Positions 38,233 through 48,490 of a DNA stretch of 64,000 nt are shown here, one piece after another; position 1 is the stretch's first letter, and each line of letters begins with the position of its first letter. Source of the DNA: Sphingobium sp. GTDB lineage: Bacteria > Pseudomonadota > Alphaproteobacteria > Sphingomonadales > Sphingomonadaceae. The notes under the pieces are model-generated. The model did not search any database, was not told the DNA's origin, and worked only from the letters and a program-made list of their open reading frames with translations. A program made the position numbers and the translations under genes. Location: NCBI GenBank assembly GCA_020446425.1, contig JAGRES010000008.1, positions 124,001-188,000 on the forward strand, written 5' to 3'.

Positions 38233-38397
38233 GAATGCGTGATAGCCTTGTACTACCCGCTGCCTATTGCACCTCATTCGCCGTCCCGCAATCCTATAGC
38301 CATGCGCGGCATCCCAAAATGACCTGGCCTGAAATGAATTAGGCAAGTCAATCCTTTACCGAAATCATCAGCATATTACGCCGAATATGCGCCTGGT

Positions 38398-38427
38398 TGA
38401 ACGCAAAAGCCCGCTTTACCTGTAATG
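38398..38427 (+). promoter_or_regulatory. Candidate sigma-70 promoter of pepA
   Basis: TTGAAC at 38398-38403 and TGTAAT at 38422-38427 with an 18-base spacer, about 50 bases before the pepA ATG, in the divergent lptD-pepA gap. Consensus-based prediction. Confidence 0.4.
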
Positions 38428-38475
38428 CATCGCTGGTGTATCGAACCGGCAACCTACAAGTATGAGAGAGATTTG

Positions 38476-39927
38476 ATGGAAATCCGCTATTCGACCACCC
38501 GTTCCTCCGCCGCCGATACGATCGTTTATGCCGTCAAGAGCAACAGCGTGGAGCAGATTCCTGCGGCTTCGGGCATAACGGGTGCAGCGCAGGTCGCACG
38601 GTTCAACGGTGAATGTGCAACACTGGTCGAGAGTTTTGCGGATGTCGACGGTACGGTAAAGCGTATCATGTTGCTTGGTACAGGGGCGGGAAGCGAAAGC
38701 GATATGGAACGGGCCGGTGCGGCTCTGGTAGCTCGCTTGCTGACCTCAGGGGCCAAGGAAGCGTCCATTTCATTTGAAGCTGCGGGGCCGGTTACGGCCG
38801 CTTCCACTTCCCGCTTTGGATTTGGCGCGTTGTTGCGCGGATGGCGTATCGACAAATATCGTACCAAGCTGACAGAAAAGCAGAAGCCGACGCTGGAAAC
38901 GGTTGAGGTTGTCAGTGGCGCCGAATGCTCGGAAGAATGGGCGCATCTGTATGAGGTAGCCGAAGGCGTCATGCTGACGCGCGAGCTGGTCTCTGAACCG
39001 GCCAACATCATTTACCCTGAAACTTTTGTCGAACGCTGCCGCTCGCTGGAGGCCCTGGGCGTAAAGATCAAGGTGCTCGACGAGAAGGAAATGGCCAAAC
39101 TGGGTATGGGGGCGCTGCTCGGCGTCTCTCAGGGTTCAGTGCGCAAGCCGCGCCTGCTGGCTATGGAATGGAACGGTACGGGCGATGAAAGCACTACGCC
39201 ACTCGTTATCGTCGGAAAGGGCGTCACGTTCGATACCGGCGGTATCTCGATCAAGCCCGCCGCCGGCATGGAAGATATGAAGTGGGACATGGGCGGCGCG
39301 GGCACCGTCGCGGGTACCATGCGTGCGCTGGCTGGTCGCAAGGCAAAGGCGCGGATCGTTGGCATATGCGGGCTGGTGGAAAATATGCCGGATGGCAATG
39401 CGCAGCGCCCGGGCGATATCGTCACGTCGATGTCAGGCCAGACGATCGAGGTGATCAACACCGATGCGGAAGGCCGCCTGGTGCTGTGCGATGCCATCAC
39501 ATGGGCCCAGGACGCTTACAAGCCGGAGACGCTTATTGATCTGGCGACGCTGACAGGGGCAATTATTGTGTCCTTGGGCAATGAGCATGCCGGACTGTTC
39601 AGCAATGATGATGCCTTGTCCGACAAGCTGCTGGCGTGCGGCAAGGATGCGGGTGATCCGCTCTGGCGTTTTCCGCTGGGTGACGCCTATGACAAGCTGC
39701 TCGAAAGCCAGATCGCCGATATGAAGAATATCGGCGGCCGCTATGCCGGATCCATCACCGCCGCACAGTTTATCAAGCGGTTCATCAATGATGGCGTCAA
39801 ATGGGCGCATCTCGACATTGCGGGCATGGTCTGGGCAGACAAGCCCGGCGCGGTGTGGGACAAGGGCGCGACCGGCTATGGCGTGCGGTTGCTGGACCGG
39901 CTGGTCAAGCAGCATTTTGAAGGCTGA
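38476..39927 (+). CDS. pepA: Leucyl aminopeptidase (M17)
   Basis: Cytoplasmic hexameric zinc aminopeptidase. 483 residues. The catalytic C-terminal domain carries VGKGVTFDTGGISIKPA with the catalytic lysine and metal ligands, DMGGAGTVAGTM, and the family signature NTDAEGRLVL. The start is the ATG after GAGAGAG; an upstream ATG would add 17 unconserved residues. In E. coli PepA also binds DNA; no evidence for that here. It overlaps holC by one base. Confidence 0.95.
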   Translation: MEIRYSTTRSSAADTIVYAVKSNSVEQIPAASGITGAAQVARFNGECATLVESFADVDGTVKRIMLLGTGAGSESDMERAGAALVARLLTSGAKEASISFEAAGPVTAASTSRFGFGALLRGWRIDKYRTKLTEKQKPTLETVEVVSGAECSEEWAHLYEVAEGVMLTRELVSEPANIIYPETFVERCRSLEALGVKIKVLDEKEMAKLGMGALLGVSQGSVRKPRLLAMEWNGTGDESTTPLVIVGKGVTFDTGGISIKPAAGMEDMKWDMGGAGTVAGTMRALAGRKAKARIVGICGLVENMPDGNAQRPGDIVTSMSGQTIEVINTDAEGRLVLCDAITWAQDAYKPETLIDLATLTGAIIVSLGNEHAGLFSNDDALSDKLLACGKDAGDPLWRFPLGDAYDKLLESQIADMKNIGGRYAGSITAAQFIKRFINDGVKWAHLDIAGMVWADKPGAVWDKGATGYGVRLLDRLVKQHFEG

Positions 39928-40364
39928 TGCAGGTCGACTTTTACCAGCTGAGCCGGGATCCCGTCGAGAAGGTGCTGCCTGCCATTGCGCAGAAGCTGAT
40001 GGATGAGGGTGGCAGGCTGCTGGTGATCGACGGCAGAGAAGGAGCGTTGGACCGTCTTTCACAGGCCTTATGGGAATGGCGCCCCGACAGTTTTCTGGCA
40101 CATGGCCAGACTGGTGAAGAGGACGTCGAAGATCAGCCGATATTGCTCTCCAATGATGAGGAGCCGCTTAACGGGGCGCGGCATATCGCTCTGACCGACG
40201 GTCAGTGGCGCGAAACTGCGCTGGAGTATGAGCGCGCTTTCTATTTCTTCGATGCCGAAACCATCGAAGGTGCCAGAGCATGCTGGCGCGCGCTGAATGC
40301 CGCAGAAGGCGTAACCCCGCGTTTCTGGCGTCAGGAAGGGCGCAAATGGGTGCAGGGGCCGTAA
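39927..40364 (+). CDS. holC: DNA polymerase III subunit chi
   Basis: 145-residue HolC, which links the clamp loader to SSB. Recognisable by MQVDFYQLSRDPVEKVLPAI at the start, the FLAHG block near 52, and PILLSNDEEPLNGARHIALTDG near 70-92. Its ATG overlaps the pepA stop codon by one base, an arrangement conserved in many proteobacteria. Confidence 0.93.
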   Translation: MQVDFYQLSRDPVEKVLPAIAQKLMDEGGRLLVIDGREGALDRLSQALWEWRPDSFLAHGQTGEEDVEDQPILLSNDEEPLNGARHIALTDGQWRETALEYERAFYFFDAETIEGARACWRALNAAEGVTPRFWRQEGRKWVQGP

Positions 40365-40475
40365 CGTCATTTTCCGGCGCCGCCAAATTAACCCCGAAAA
40401 GCCTTGCCGCGGCGCACCATGACGGCTAAAGCGCCCGCCAATTATTCAGGATCAATCATTGGAGTGTAAGGCAAA

Positions 40476-40898
40476 ATGGCCGCTACCCGTACTTTTTCGA
40501 TCATCAAGCCCGACGCGACCCGCCGCAACCTGACCGGTGCAATCACCGCGAAGCTGGAAGAAGCTGGCCTGCGCGTTGTGGCGTCAAAGCGCATTCGCAT
40601 GAGCCGTGAACAGGCAGAAGGCTTCTATGCCGTACACAAGGATCGCCCCTTCTTCGCCGATCTGGTCGCTTTCATGATTTCCGGCCCGGTCGTGGTGCAG
40701 GTGCTGGAAGGCGAAAATGCGGTTAAGCGTAACCGTGACGTCATGGGCGCGACCAACCCGGAAAATGCCGATGCAGGCACGATCCGCAAGGAATTCGCCG
40801 AATCAATTGAAGCCAACTCGGTGCATGGTTCGGACAGCGACGAAAATGCCGCGATCGAGATCGCCTATTTCTTCAAGCCGGAAGAGATTGTCGGCTAA
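40476..40898 (+). CDS. ndk: Nucleoside diphosphate kinase
   Basis: Balances nucleoside triphosphate pools. 140 residues with the active-site histidine His117 in NSVHGSDS, plus [13 protein letters not shown] and [12 protein letters not shown]. Own transcription unit with a strong terminator behind it. GGAG stands 15 bases upstream, with AAGG closer to the ATG. Confidence 0.97.
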   Translation: MAATRTFSIIKPDATRRNLTGAITAKLEEAGLRVVASKRIRMSREQAEGFYAVHKDRPFFADLVAFMISGPVVVQVLEGENAVKRNRDVMGATNPENADAGTIRKEFAESIEANSVHGSDSDENAAIEIAYFFKPEEIVG

Positions 40899-40927
40899 GC
40901 ACGATACTCAATTCGCTATTGATGGAG

Positions 40928-40953
40928 AGGCCGCCCTGTGAGGCGGCCTTTTC
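40928..40953 (+). terminator. Intrinsic terminator of ndk
   Basis: AGGCCGCC / GGCGGCCT, a perfect 8-base stem with a 6-base loop, followed by TTTTC. It starts 30 bases after the ndk stop, just before the end of the convergent carbonic anhydrase gene. Confidence 0.88.
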
Positions 40954-40954
40954 A

Positions 40955-41596
40955 TTATGCGGCAGCGAATTCATCGGCGCTTTCGTCCAATATATGGAGA
41001 ATGCCGTCCGAAATCGCGAAATAGGCGCCAACGAGGTTCAACTCACCGCTCTTTTCCTTTTCGCGAACGCATGGGAAAGTACGCAAATTGGTGAGAGACA
41101 CCTTCACGCCTTCCTTTTCCATCGCGCGCAGGGCCTCGCGGCTATGATCGTGCGCGCCATGAAGCGCGTGAACCTTGTCTCGCGCTTCATCAAGCAGGTC
41201 GATCCAGTGCGCGATGAAACCGCCTTCGCCCGGCGGTGCGTCTTTCAGTTCCTGCGTCAGCGCCGCCTGACAGCCGCCGCAGCGGCCATGGCCCATGACG
41301 ACGATCTCGCTGACTTTCAGCACCTGAACCGCGAATTCGAGCGCGGCGGAGACACCGTGGCGACCGGGAGTCGTCTCGAACGGCGGCACGAGAGCGGCCA
41401 CGTTCCGCACCACGAACACTTCGCCGGGATTGGTGTCGAATATCTGGGCAGGATCGACCCGGCTGTCGGAACAGGCGATGATCATGACCTTGGGGCTTTG
41501 CCCGTCGCGCAGTTCGTCCCAACGCTCGCGCTGTTGCGCCCATCCGGTTTCACGGAAGCGCCGGTAGCCGGCAAGCATGTCGGAAAAGCTGGTCAT
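40955..41596 (-). CDS. Beta-class carbonic anhydrase
   Basis: Interconverts CO2 and bicarbonate. 213 residues with all zinc ligands visible: Cys42 and Asp44 (ACSDSRVDP), His103 and Cys106 (GHGRCGGC). The start is the ATG at MTSFSDML; an in-frame extension of 14 residues runs toward lipA and is less likely. Divergent from lipA. Confidence 0.95.
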   Translation of the reverse strand: MTSFSDMLAGYRRFRETGWAQQRERWDELRDGQSPKVMIIACSDSRVDPAQIFDTNPGEVFVVRNVAALVPPFETTPGRHGVSAALEFAVQVLKVSEIVVMGHGRCGGCQAALTQELKDAPPGEGGFIAHWIDLLDEARDKVHALHGAHDHSREALRAMEKEGVKVSLTNLRTFPCVREKEKSGELNLVGAYFAISDGILHILDESADEFAAA

Positions 41597-41658
41597 TGGC
41601 GCAAGATCCTCTTCATTTGTGACTGGTACAATTGCCATGCTATCGCTATCTGACCGCT

Positions 41659-42594
41659 ATGAACAAGAATGCAAGCCCGATGAACGAAGAAACCCCGGTT
41701 CGGCAGCGCAAACCGGATTGGATCCGTGTTAAAGCGCCCACCAGCCCCGGCTATGCCGCCACCAGAAAGCTGATGCGGGAAAAGGGGCTGGCGACCGTAT
41801 GCGAAGAGGCGGCCTGTCCCAATATCGGCGAATGCTGGACCAAGAAACACGCGACCGTAATGATTCTGGGTGATGTGTGCACACGGGCTTGTGCCTTCTG
41901 CAACGTCAAGACGGGCATGCCGCGCAAGGTCGATGTCAACGAGCCACAGAATCTGGCGGATGCTTCAGCTGAGATGGGACTGGAGCATATTGTCATCACC
42001 TCCGTGGACCGTGACGATCTGCCCGATGGCGGTGCATCACAGTTCGTCAAGGTGATCGAGGCGCTGCGCAAGACAACGCCGGACACCACTATCGAGATTT
42101 TGACGCCTGATTTTCGCAACAAGCACGAAGCCGCCGTTGAAGCGATCGTCGCTGCCCGCCCGGACGTGTACAATCACAACCTTGAGACTGTCCCGCGCCT
42201 TTATCCGACGATACGGCCCGGTGCGCGCTATTATGCGTCGCTGCGGCTGCTGGAGACAGTGAAACGTCTCGACCCGTCGATTTTCACCAAGTCGGGCATC
42301 ATGCTGGGCCTGGGTGAGGAGCGGATGGAGGTCCATCAGGTGATGGACGATATGCGCAGCGCCGACATTGATTTCCTGACCATGGGGCAATATCTGCAAC
42401 CCACGCCCAAACATGCGAAGGTCATGGAATTCGTGACGCCGCAGGCTTTCTCCGCCTATGCCGCCATTGCCCGCGCCAAGGGCTTTTTGCAGGTCGCTTC
42501 AAGCCCGCTGACTCGCTCCAGCTATCATGCTGGTGAGGATTTCGCGCAGATGCGGGCGGCACGTGAGGCGCAACTCGCCCGCGCAAAGGGATAA
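41659..42594 (+). CDS. lipA: Lipoyl synthase
   Basis: Radical-SAM enzyme that inserts two sulfur atoms into octanoyl groups on lipoyl domains. 311 residues. Both iron-sulfur clusters are marked: auxiliary cluster cysteines 48, 53 and 59 ([12 protein letters not shown]) and radical-SAM CxxxCxxC at 74, 78 and 81. The C-terminal [12 protein letters not shown] gives the conserved RSSY serine. Alternative starts lie 9 codons upstream or 7 codons downstream. It precedes the COQ10-type gene by 3 bases. Confidence 0.95.
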   Translation: MNKNASPMNEETPVRQRKPDWIRVKAPTSPGYAATRKLMREKGLATVCEEAACPNIGECWTKKHATVMILGDVCTRACAFCNVKTGMPRKVDVNEPQNLADASAEMGLEHIVITSVDRDDLPDGGASQFVKVIEALRKTTPDTTIEILTPDFRNKHEAAVEAIVAARPDVYNHNLETVPRLYPTIRPGARYYASLRLLETVKRLDPSIFTKSGIMLGLGEERMEVHQVMDDMRSADIDFLTMGQYLQPTPKHAKVMEFVTPQAFSAYAAIARAKGFLQVASSPLTRSSYHAGEDFAQMRAAREAQLARAKG

Positions 42595-42597
42595 CCC

Positions 42598-43074
42598 GTG
42601 CCGCATCACAGCGAAACGCGCCATCTGCCTTACAGCCCGGAGCAAATGTTCGATCTGGTTGCCGACGTGCAATCCTATGAGAAATTTCTGCCCTGGGTGA
42701 CGGCGATCAGAGTGCGCTCCAACAACGATACGGAAATGATCGCCGACATGATCGTCGGCTTCAAGGGGTTGAGGGAGTCGTTCACCTCCCGCGTCCACAA
42801 GAAGCGCGCGGAGAGCGTGCGTGTTGATTATGTTGACGGTCCGCTCAAGCATCTCAGCAACGACTGGCATTTCCGCAGCGATGGGGAAGGGGGCGTGCTG
42901 ATTGATTTCGAAGTCGATTTCGCGTTCAAGAACAAGCTGTTCGAGATGTTGGCGGGACAGATGTTTGACAAGGCGCTGCGCAAGATGATCGGCGCATTCG
43001 AGGAACGGGCGGCAGAGCTCTACGGACCTTCCGACTCCGGCAATAACAGCTCCAGCGCACATAACGCCGCCTGA
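42598..43074 (+). CDS. COQ10/RatA-type polyketide-cyclase (START-like) protein
   Basis: 158-residue helix-grip protein. MPHHSETRHLPYSPEQMFDL and WVTAIRVRSN at the start are typical of the ubiquinone-binding COQ10 group, whose E. coli relative RatA was described as a ribosome-association toxin. In alphaproteobacteria a role in coenzyme Q handling is more likely. GTG start 3 bases after lipA. The last 55 bases overlap, in antisense, the 3' end of cinA. Confidence 0.88.
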   Translation: MPHHSETRHLPYSPEQMFDLVADVQSYEKFLPWVTAIRVRSNNDTEMIADMIVGFKGLRESFTSRVHKKRAESVRVDYVDGPLKHLSNDWHFRSDGEGGVLIDFEVDFAFKNKLFEMLAGQMFDKALRKMIGAFEERAAELYGPSDSGNNSSSAHNAA

Positions 43075-43541
43075 AGCCGTATATCGGACCGGCCATTATC
43101 CTCGAATTTCTTGAGGTCCGCCGCGATATTGTCGGGGCTGCCGCCGCGTTCAGCCCGTGCGAAAACCACCGTGCCCACCGGCTTTTGCTCTGTACCGCCG
43201 CCTGGCCCAGCGATTCCCGTGATAGCAACCGCTACATGGGCGTGCGTCAGCTTCAACGCGCCTTGGGCCATGCCCCATGCTGTCGCGATGGAAACAGAGC
43301 CGAAGGTTTCAAGCACATCCTGAGAAACCTTGAGAAGTTCCTGCTTCAACTCATTGGAGTATGTAACAAAACTTGCCTCAAAAACCTCAGAGCTGCCCGG
43401 TATTTCCGTAATGGCGGCTGAAACAAGGCCGCCGGTACAGCTTTCTGCCAGGGCGAAGGTGCGTCCGGCGCGGCGGTTTTCCTCAACCACGCGGCGGGCG
43501 AGGTCGACCAGTTCGGAGCTTAATACGGAATCTGTCATCAT
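43020..43541 (-). CDS. cinA: CinA C-terminal-type nicotinamide-nucleotide amidohydrolase
   Basis: About 173 residues, equal to the C-terminal domain of CinA (PncC), which deamidates nicotinamide mononucleotide in NAD recycling. Motifs: ALAESCTGGLVSAAIT near 29-44 and AITGIAGPGGGTEQKPVGTV near 104-123. The N-terminal molybdopterin-binding-like domain is absent, the common stand-alone form. It follows ispDF by 4 bases and overlaps the COQ10-type gene by 55 bases tail to tail. Two adjacent ATG codons leave the start uncertain by one residue. Confidence 0.92.
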   Translation of the reverse strand: MMTDSVLSSELVDLARRVVEENRRAGRTFALAESCTGGLVSAAITEIPGSSEVFEASFVTYSNELKQELLKVSQDVLETFGSVSIATAWGMAQGALKLTHAHVAVAITGIAGPGGGTEQKPVGTVVFARAERGGSPDNIAADLKKFEDNGRSDIRLQAALCALELLLPESEGP

Positions 43542-43545
43542 CGGA

Positions 43546-44715
43546 TTATAGGATGGGCAGCAAGAGTGTGGCAACCGCCTGCGCCGCGATTCCTTCCTTG
43601 CGCCCGGTATAGCCCAGCCGCTCGGTAGTCGTCGCCTTGACGGACACCCTGTCGATCGGAATGTTCAGCAATTCCGCCAGGCGCATGCGCATCGCATCCT
43701 TATGTGGGCCGATCTTGGGCGCTTCGCATATGATCGTGATATCGACATGCGCGATTTCGCCGCCCCGGGCCGATACCCTGTCACGCGCGAAGGTCAGAAA
43801 TTGATGGGACTCGGCGCCTTTCCATTGCGGGTCGCTGGGCGGGAAATGGCTACCGATATCGCCCTCCGCCAATGCGCCAAGGAGGGCATCAACCAGCGCA
43901 TGAATGGCTACGTCCGCGTCGCTGTGGCCTGAAAGCCCACGATCATGAGGAATTTCGATGCCGCACAGCCATAGCGGCTTGCCCTCGACCAGCCGGTGAA
44001 CGTCATAGCCGGAACCGACACGCGGCATGCGCTGCGTCATCATCATGACCTCTGCGCGGGCAAAATCGGCAGGATAGGTGAGCTTTTCGAGCATTGCGTC
44101 CCCTTGAACCAGCGCAACGGGAATGTCGAGCGCGCGAAGCAGGCCAGCATCATCCGTGACGCCGGCATCTGCTGCAACTGTGCGATGGGCATTCAATATC
44201 GTTGCGAAGTCGAACGCTTGCGGCGTTTGCACACGATACAGCCCGGCGCGTTCCACATTATCGGCCATTAGGGCACCTGCGCCCTGCACCAGTGTATCCG
44301 CAACGGGCAGGGCAGGTATTGCGCCATGATGGTTGCCCAGCGCCTCTACCAGCCTTTCAATCACAGCTGCTGGCAGGATTGGGCGAGCCGCATCGTGAAT
44401 TAGCACCGCATCCACATTGCCCAGCGCTTCCAGTGTTTCAAGCGCCGCCAGCACTGACGCACGGCGTGTATCTCCGCCAACCACCAGTATCGGCTCGCCA
44501 GTGCCAGAAGCCAAAGCGTCACGGGCCATCTCTTCCTGCCCCGCACCGATTGCGATAACTATCGTACCGATGCGCGGATGCGCTTGCAGCGCGGTATAGC
44601 TATGCGCCAGCACCGCCTTCCCGTCCAGCAGGGCATATTGCTTGGGGGTATCCAGCCCTGACCGGCTGCCCGACCCGGCGGCAACGATGATGGCGGCGAT
44701 ATTCTTGTCCGTCAT
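43546..44715 (-). CDS. ispDF: Bifunctional IspD/IspF of the MEP isoprenoid pathway
   Basis: 389-residue fusion. Residues about 1-225 are the cytidylyltransferase IspD ([11 protein letters not shown] nucleotide loop, LIHDAARP near 105). Residues about 230-389 are the cyclodiphosphate synthase IspF (GSGYDVHRL with metal ligands Asp and His, [20 protein letters not shown]). IspE acts between the two steps and is not in the window. The fusion is known in alpha- and epsilonproteobacteria. Confidence 0.96.
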   Translation of the reverse strand: MTDKNIAAIIVAAGSGSRSGLDTPKQYALLDGKAVLAHSYTALQAHPRIGTIVIAIGAGQEEMARDALASGTGEPILVVGGDTRRASVLAALETLEALGNVDAVLIHDAARPILPAAVIERLVEALGNHHGAIPALPVADTLVQGAGALMADNVERAGLYRVQTPQAFDFATILNAHRTVAADAGVTDDAGLLRALDIPVALVQGDAMLEKLTYPADFARAEVMMMTQRMPRVGSGYDVHRLVEGKPLWLCGIEIPHDRGLSGHSDADVAIHALVDALLGALAEGDIGSHFPPSDPQWKGAESHQFLTFARDRVSARGGEIAHVDITIICEAPKIGPHKDAMRMRLAELLNIPIDRVSVKATTTERLGYTGRKEGIAAQAVATLLLPIL

Positions 44716-44832
44716 ACCGCCGGGCCATATCCGAGGCGCGCCCTTCGCGCCAGTGCCGCATTGCAGGCGTCTGCTTGCGGAAACGCCTATTTGCCGCTAT
44801 GGCCTGCCTGTTTTTTAGGCAATTGCGAAAAT

Positions 44833-45831
44833 ATGACGCTGAAACCCATCCATATCGGTCCGGTGACCGTCGAGAATCCTGTGATTCTTGCGCCCATGAC
44901 AGGCGTGACGGATATGCCGTTCCGTACGCTGGTGCGCCGCTATGGCTCTGGCCTCAATGTCACGGAGATGATCGCATCGCCTGCCATGATCCGCCAGACG
45001 CGTCAGTCCTTGCAAAAGGCTGCCTGGCATCCGGTGGAGGAACCGGTTTCGATGCAGCTTGCCGGATGTTCGCCAGCCGAAATGGCAGAAGCCGCAAAGC
45101 TCAACGAGGACAAGGGCGCGGCGATCATCGACATCAATATGGGCTGCCCGGTGAAAAAGGTAGTCAATGGCGATGCTGGCAGCGCTCTGATGCGCGACCT
45201 GCCGCTTGCCGCTTCGCTGATCGAGGCGACGGTCAAGGCTGTCAGCGTGCCGGTGACCGTCAAGATGCGCATGGGCTGGGATCATTCCAGCCTGAACGCG
45301 CCGGAGCTGGCGCATATTGCGGAAGACCTGGGCGCGAAGATGATAACCGTGCATGGCCGCACCCGCTGCCAGATGTACAAGGGCAGCGCGGACTGGAGCT
45401 TTGTTCGCAAGGTGAAGGATGCAGTCAGCCTACCTGTTATCGTCAACGGCGACATATGCAGCATCGACGACGCCTGCACGGCGCTGGAACAAAGCGGCGC
45501 GGATGGCGTGATGATCGGGCGCGGCGCCTATGGCAAGCCCTGGCTGCTGGGGCAGGTGATGCATTATCTTGCGACAGGCAACCGCCGTCCGGATCCGTCG
45601 ATCGACGAGCAATATGCGCTGATCGTCGAGCATTATCTGGCGATGCTCGATCATTATGGCGAGCATGTCGGCGTCAATATCGCGCGCAAGCATCTGGGCT
45701 GGTACACCAAGGGGCTGCCGGGTTCGGCGGAATTCCGCAATGCGGTCAACCAGATACCGGACAGCGGCACTGTGCTCGATATGCTGGCGCGCTTCTATGA
45801 ACCGTTTCTGCTGAGCAAAGCAGCAGCGTGA
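44833..45831 (+). CDS. dusB: tRNA-dihydrouridine synthase (DusB/NifR3 type)
   Basis: FMN enzyme reducing uridines in the tRNA D loop. 332 residues. Motifs: [21 protein letters not shown] at the N-terminus, catalytic cysteine in [20 protein letters not shown] near 97, and [14 protein letters not shown]. It heads the order dusB-ntrB-ntrC long known as nifR3-ntrBC in alphaproteobacteria, with a 4-base overlap to ntrB. An upstream ATG would add 24 unrelated residues. Confidence 0.95.
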   Translation: MTLKPIHIGPVTVENPVILAPMTGVTDMPFRTLVRRYGSGLNVTEMIASPAMIRQTRQSLQKAAWHPVEEPVSMQLAGCSPAEMAEAAKLNEDKGAAIIDINMGCPVKKVVNGDAGSALMRDLPLAASLIEATVKAVSVPVTVKMRMGWDHSSLNAPELAHIAEDLGAKMITVHGRTRCQMYKGSADWSFVRKVKDAVSLPVIVNGDICSIDDACTALEQSGADGVMIGRGAYGKPWLLGQVMHYLATGNRRPDPSIDEQYALIVEHYLAMLDHYGEHVGVNIARKHLGWYTKGLPGSAEFRNAVNQIPDSGTVLDMLARFYEPFLLSKAAA

Positions 45832-46936
45832 TCGGGGACCGGGCTTCGCCGCCATTGGCGGATTATCTGCGCCAACAGCCGAAAGCGGCTGAAATCATCG
45901 GCGCACTTCCCGTAGCAACGTTCATTCTCAATCGCACAAACATGATCGTAGAGACGAATGGACGGGCGGAAGCCCTGCTCAATATGGCGCGTTCCGCCAT
46001 CATCGGCAGCGATATCGCGCAGATCATCAGGCTGGAGCAAACACACAGCCGGTATGACCTGTGGCAATCGCACAAGCCTCTTGCCGCTTATGATGTCGGC
46101 ATGCATGCTGGCCGTAACGCCGCGATCAAGGCCGACGTCCTGATCTCCCCGATGACGGATTATGAGGGGTGGCGGGTCGTGACCATCCACACACAAAGCC
46201 TTGCGCAGGCGATTGGCGGGCGCCGCACCGGCGGCGGCGCACGGTCCGCAATGGGCGCGGCGGCCATATTGGCGCACGAAATCAAAAATCCGCTGTCCGG
46301 AATTCGCGGCGCAGCCCAATTGCTGGGCACTGAGGCCAATGAAGCCAATGGCGCACTGACCCGCCTGATCTGCGACGAGGTGGACAGGATCGCGGCCCTT
46401 ATCGACCGCATGCAGGATTTTACCACCGAGCGCGAACTGGATTGTGTGGCGCAGAATATCTACCCTTGGCTGGACCAGGCGGTGGAGATCGCGGCTGCCG
46501 GTTTTGCCAGCAAGATCAAGGTCGTTCGTCGCTATGATCCGTCGCTGCCTCCGGTGTTGTGTAATGGCGATGCGCTGGTTCAGGTCATCATCAACCTGCT
46601 CAAGAATGCGAGCGAGGCTCTCGCTGATCATTCGCAACCGCAAATACGCATTGAAACTGCCTTCCGCCATGGCGTTTCGGTGATGCTGGGTGAAGGGAAG
46701 GGCAGCGCTATCCTGCCGATAGAGATATTGATCGTCGACAATGGTCCCGGCGTACCCCCGCAAATTCAGGAGCACCTGTTCAATCCCTTTGTGTCGTCGA
46801 AGCGGGATGGGCAGGGCCTTGGGCTGGCGCTTGTGGACAAGCTCGTTCGCGACATGAACGGTTTTGTGCAATATTCCCGTGATGAAAAAACAAACGAGAG
46901 CATATTCCGTCTGTTGCTCCCCCTTGGTGTGATGAC

Positions 46937-46940
<4 letters not shown>
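45828..46940 (+). CDS. ntrB: Nitrogen regulation sensor kinase NtrB
   Basis: 370-residue soluble sensor kinase/phosphatase that reads nitrogen status through PII. PAS domain at about 22-125; phospho-acceptor histidine in [14 protein letters not shown] near 147; ATPase boxes [18 protein letters not shown] and [13 protein letters not shown] start inside the dusB stop (4-base overlap) and a 4-base overlap with ntrC. Confidence 0.95.
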
Positions 46941-48418
<1,478 letters not shown>

Positions 48419-48490
48419 TGTGTTTTATTCAGCACAGCATTGTTGTAGCATAGCAACATAGCTTTCAGGCGTTTCACTATCGGCATCATC

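Noticed and set aside
42598..43541. COQ10/RatA-type gene and its overlapping neighbour as a toxin-antitoxin pair
   Set aside because: The neighbour is a CinA amidohydrolase on the opposite strand, not an antitoxin; the RatA toxin label is not supported by context.
44775..45800. A 341-codon plus-strand frame
   Set aside because: It is the shifted frame of dusB and has no domain signature.
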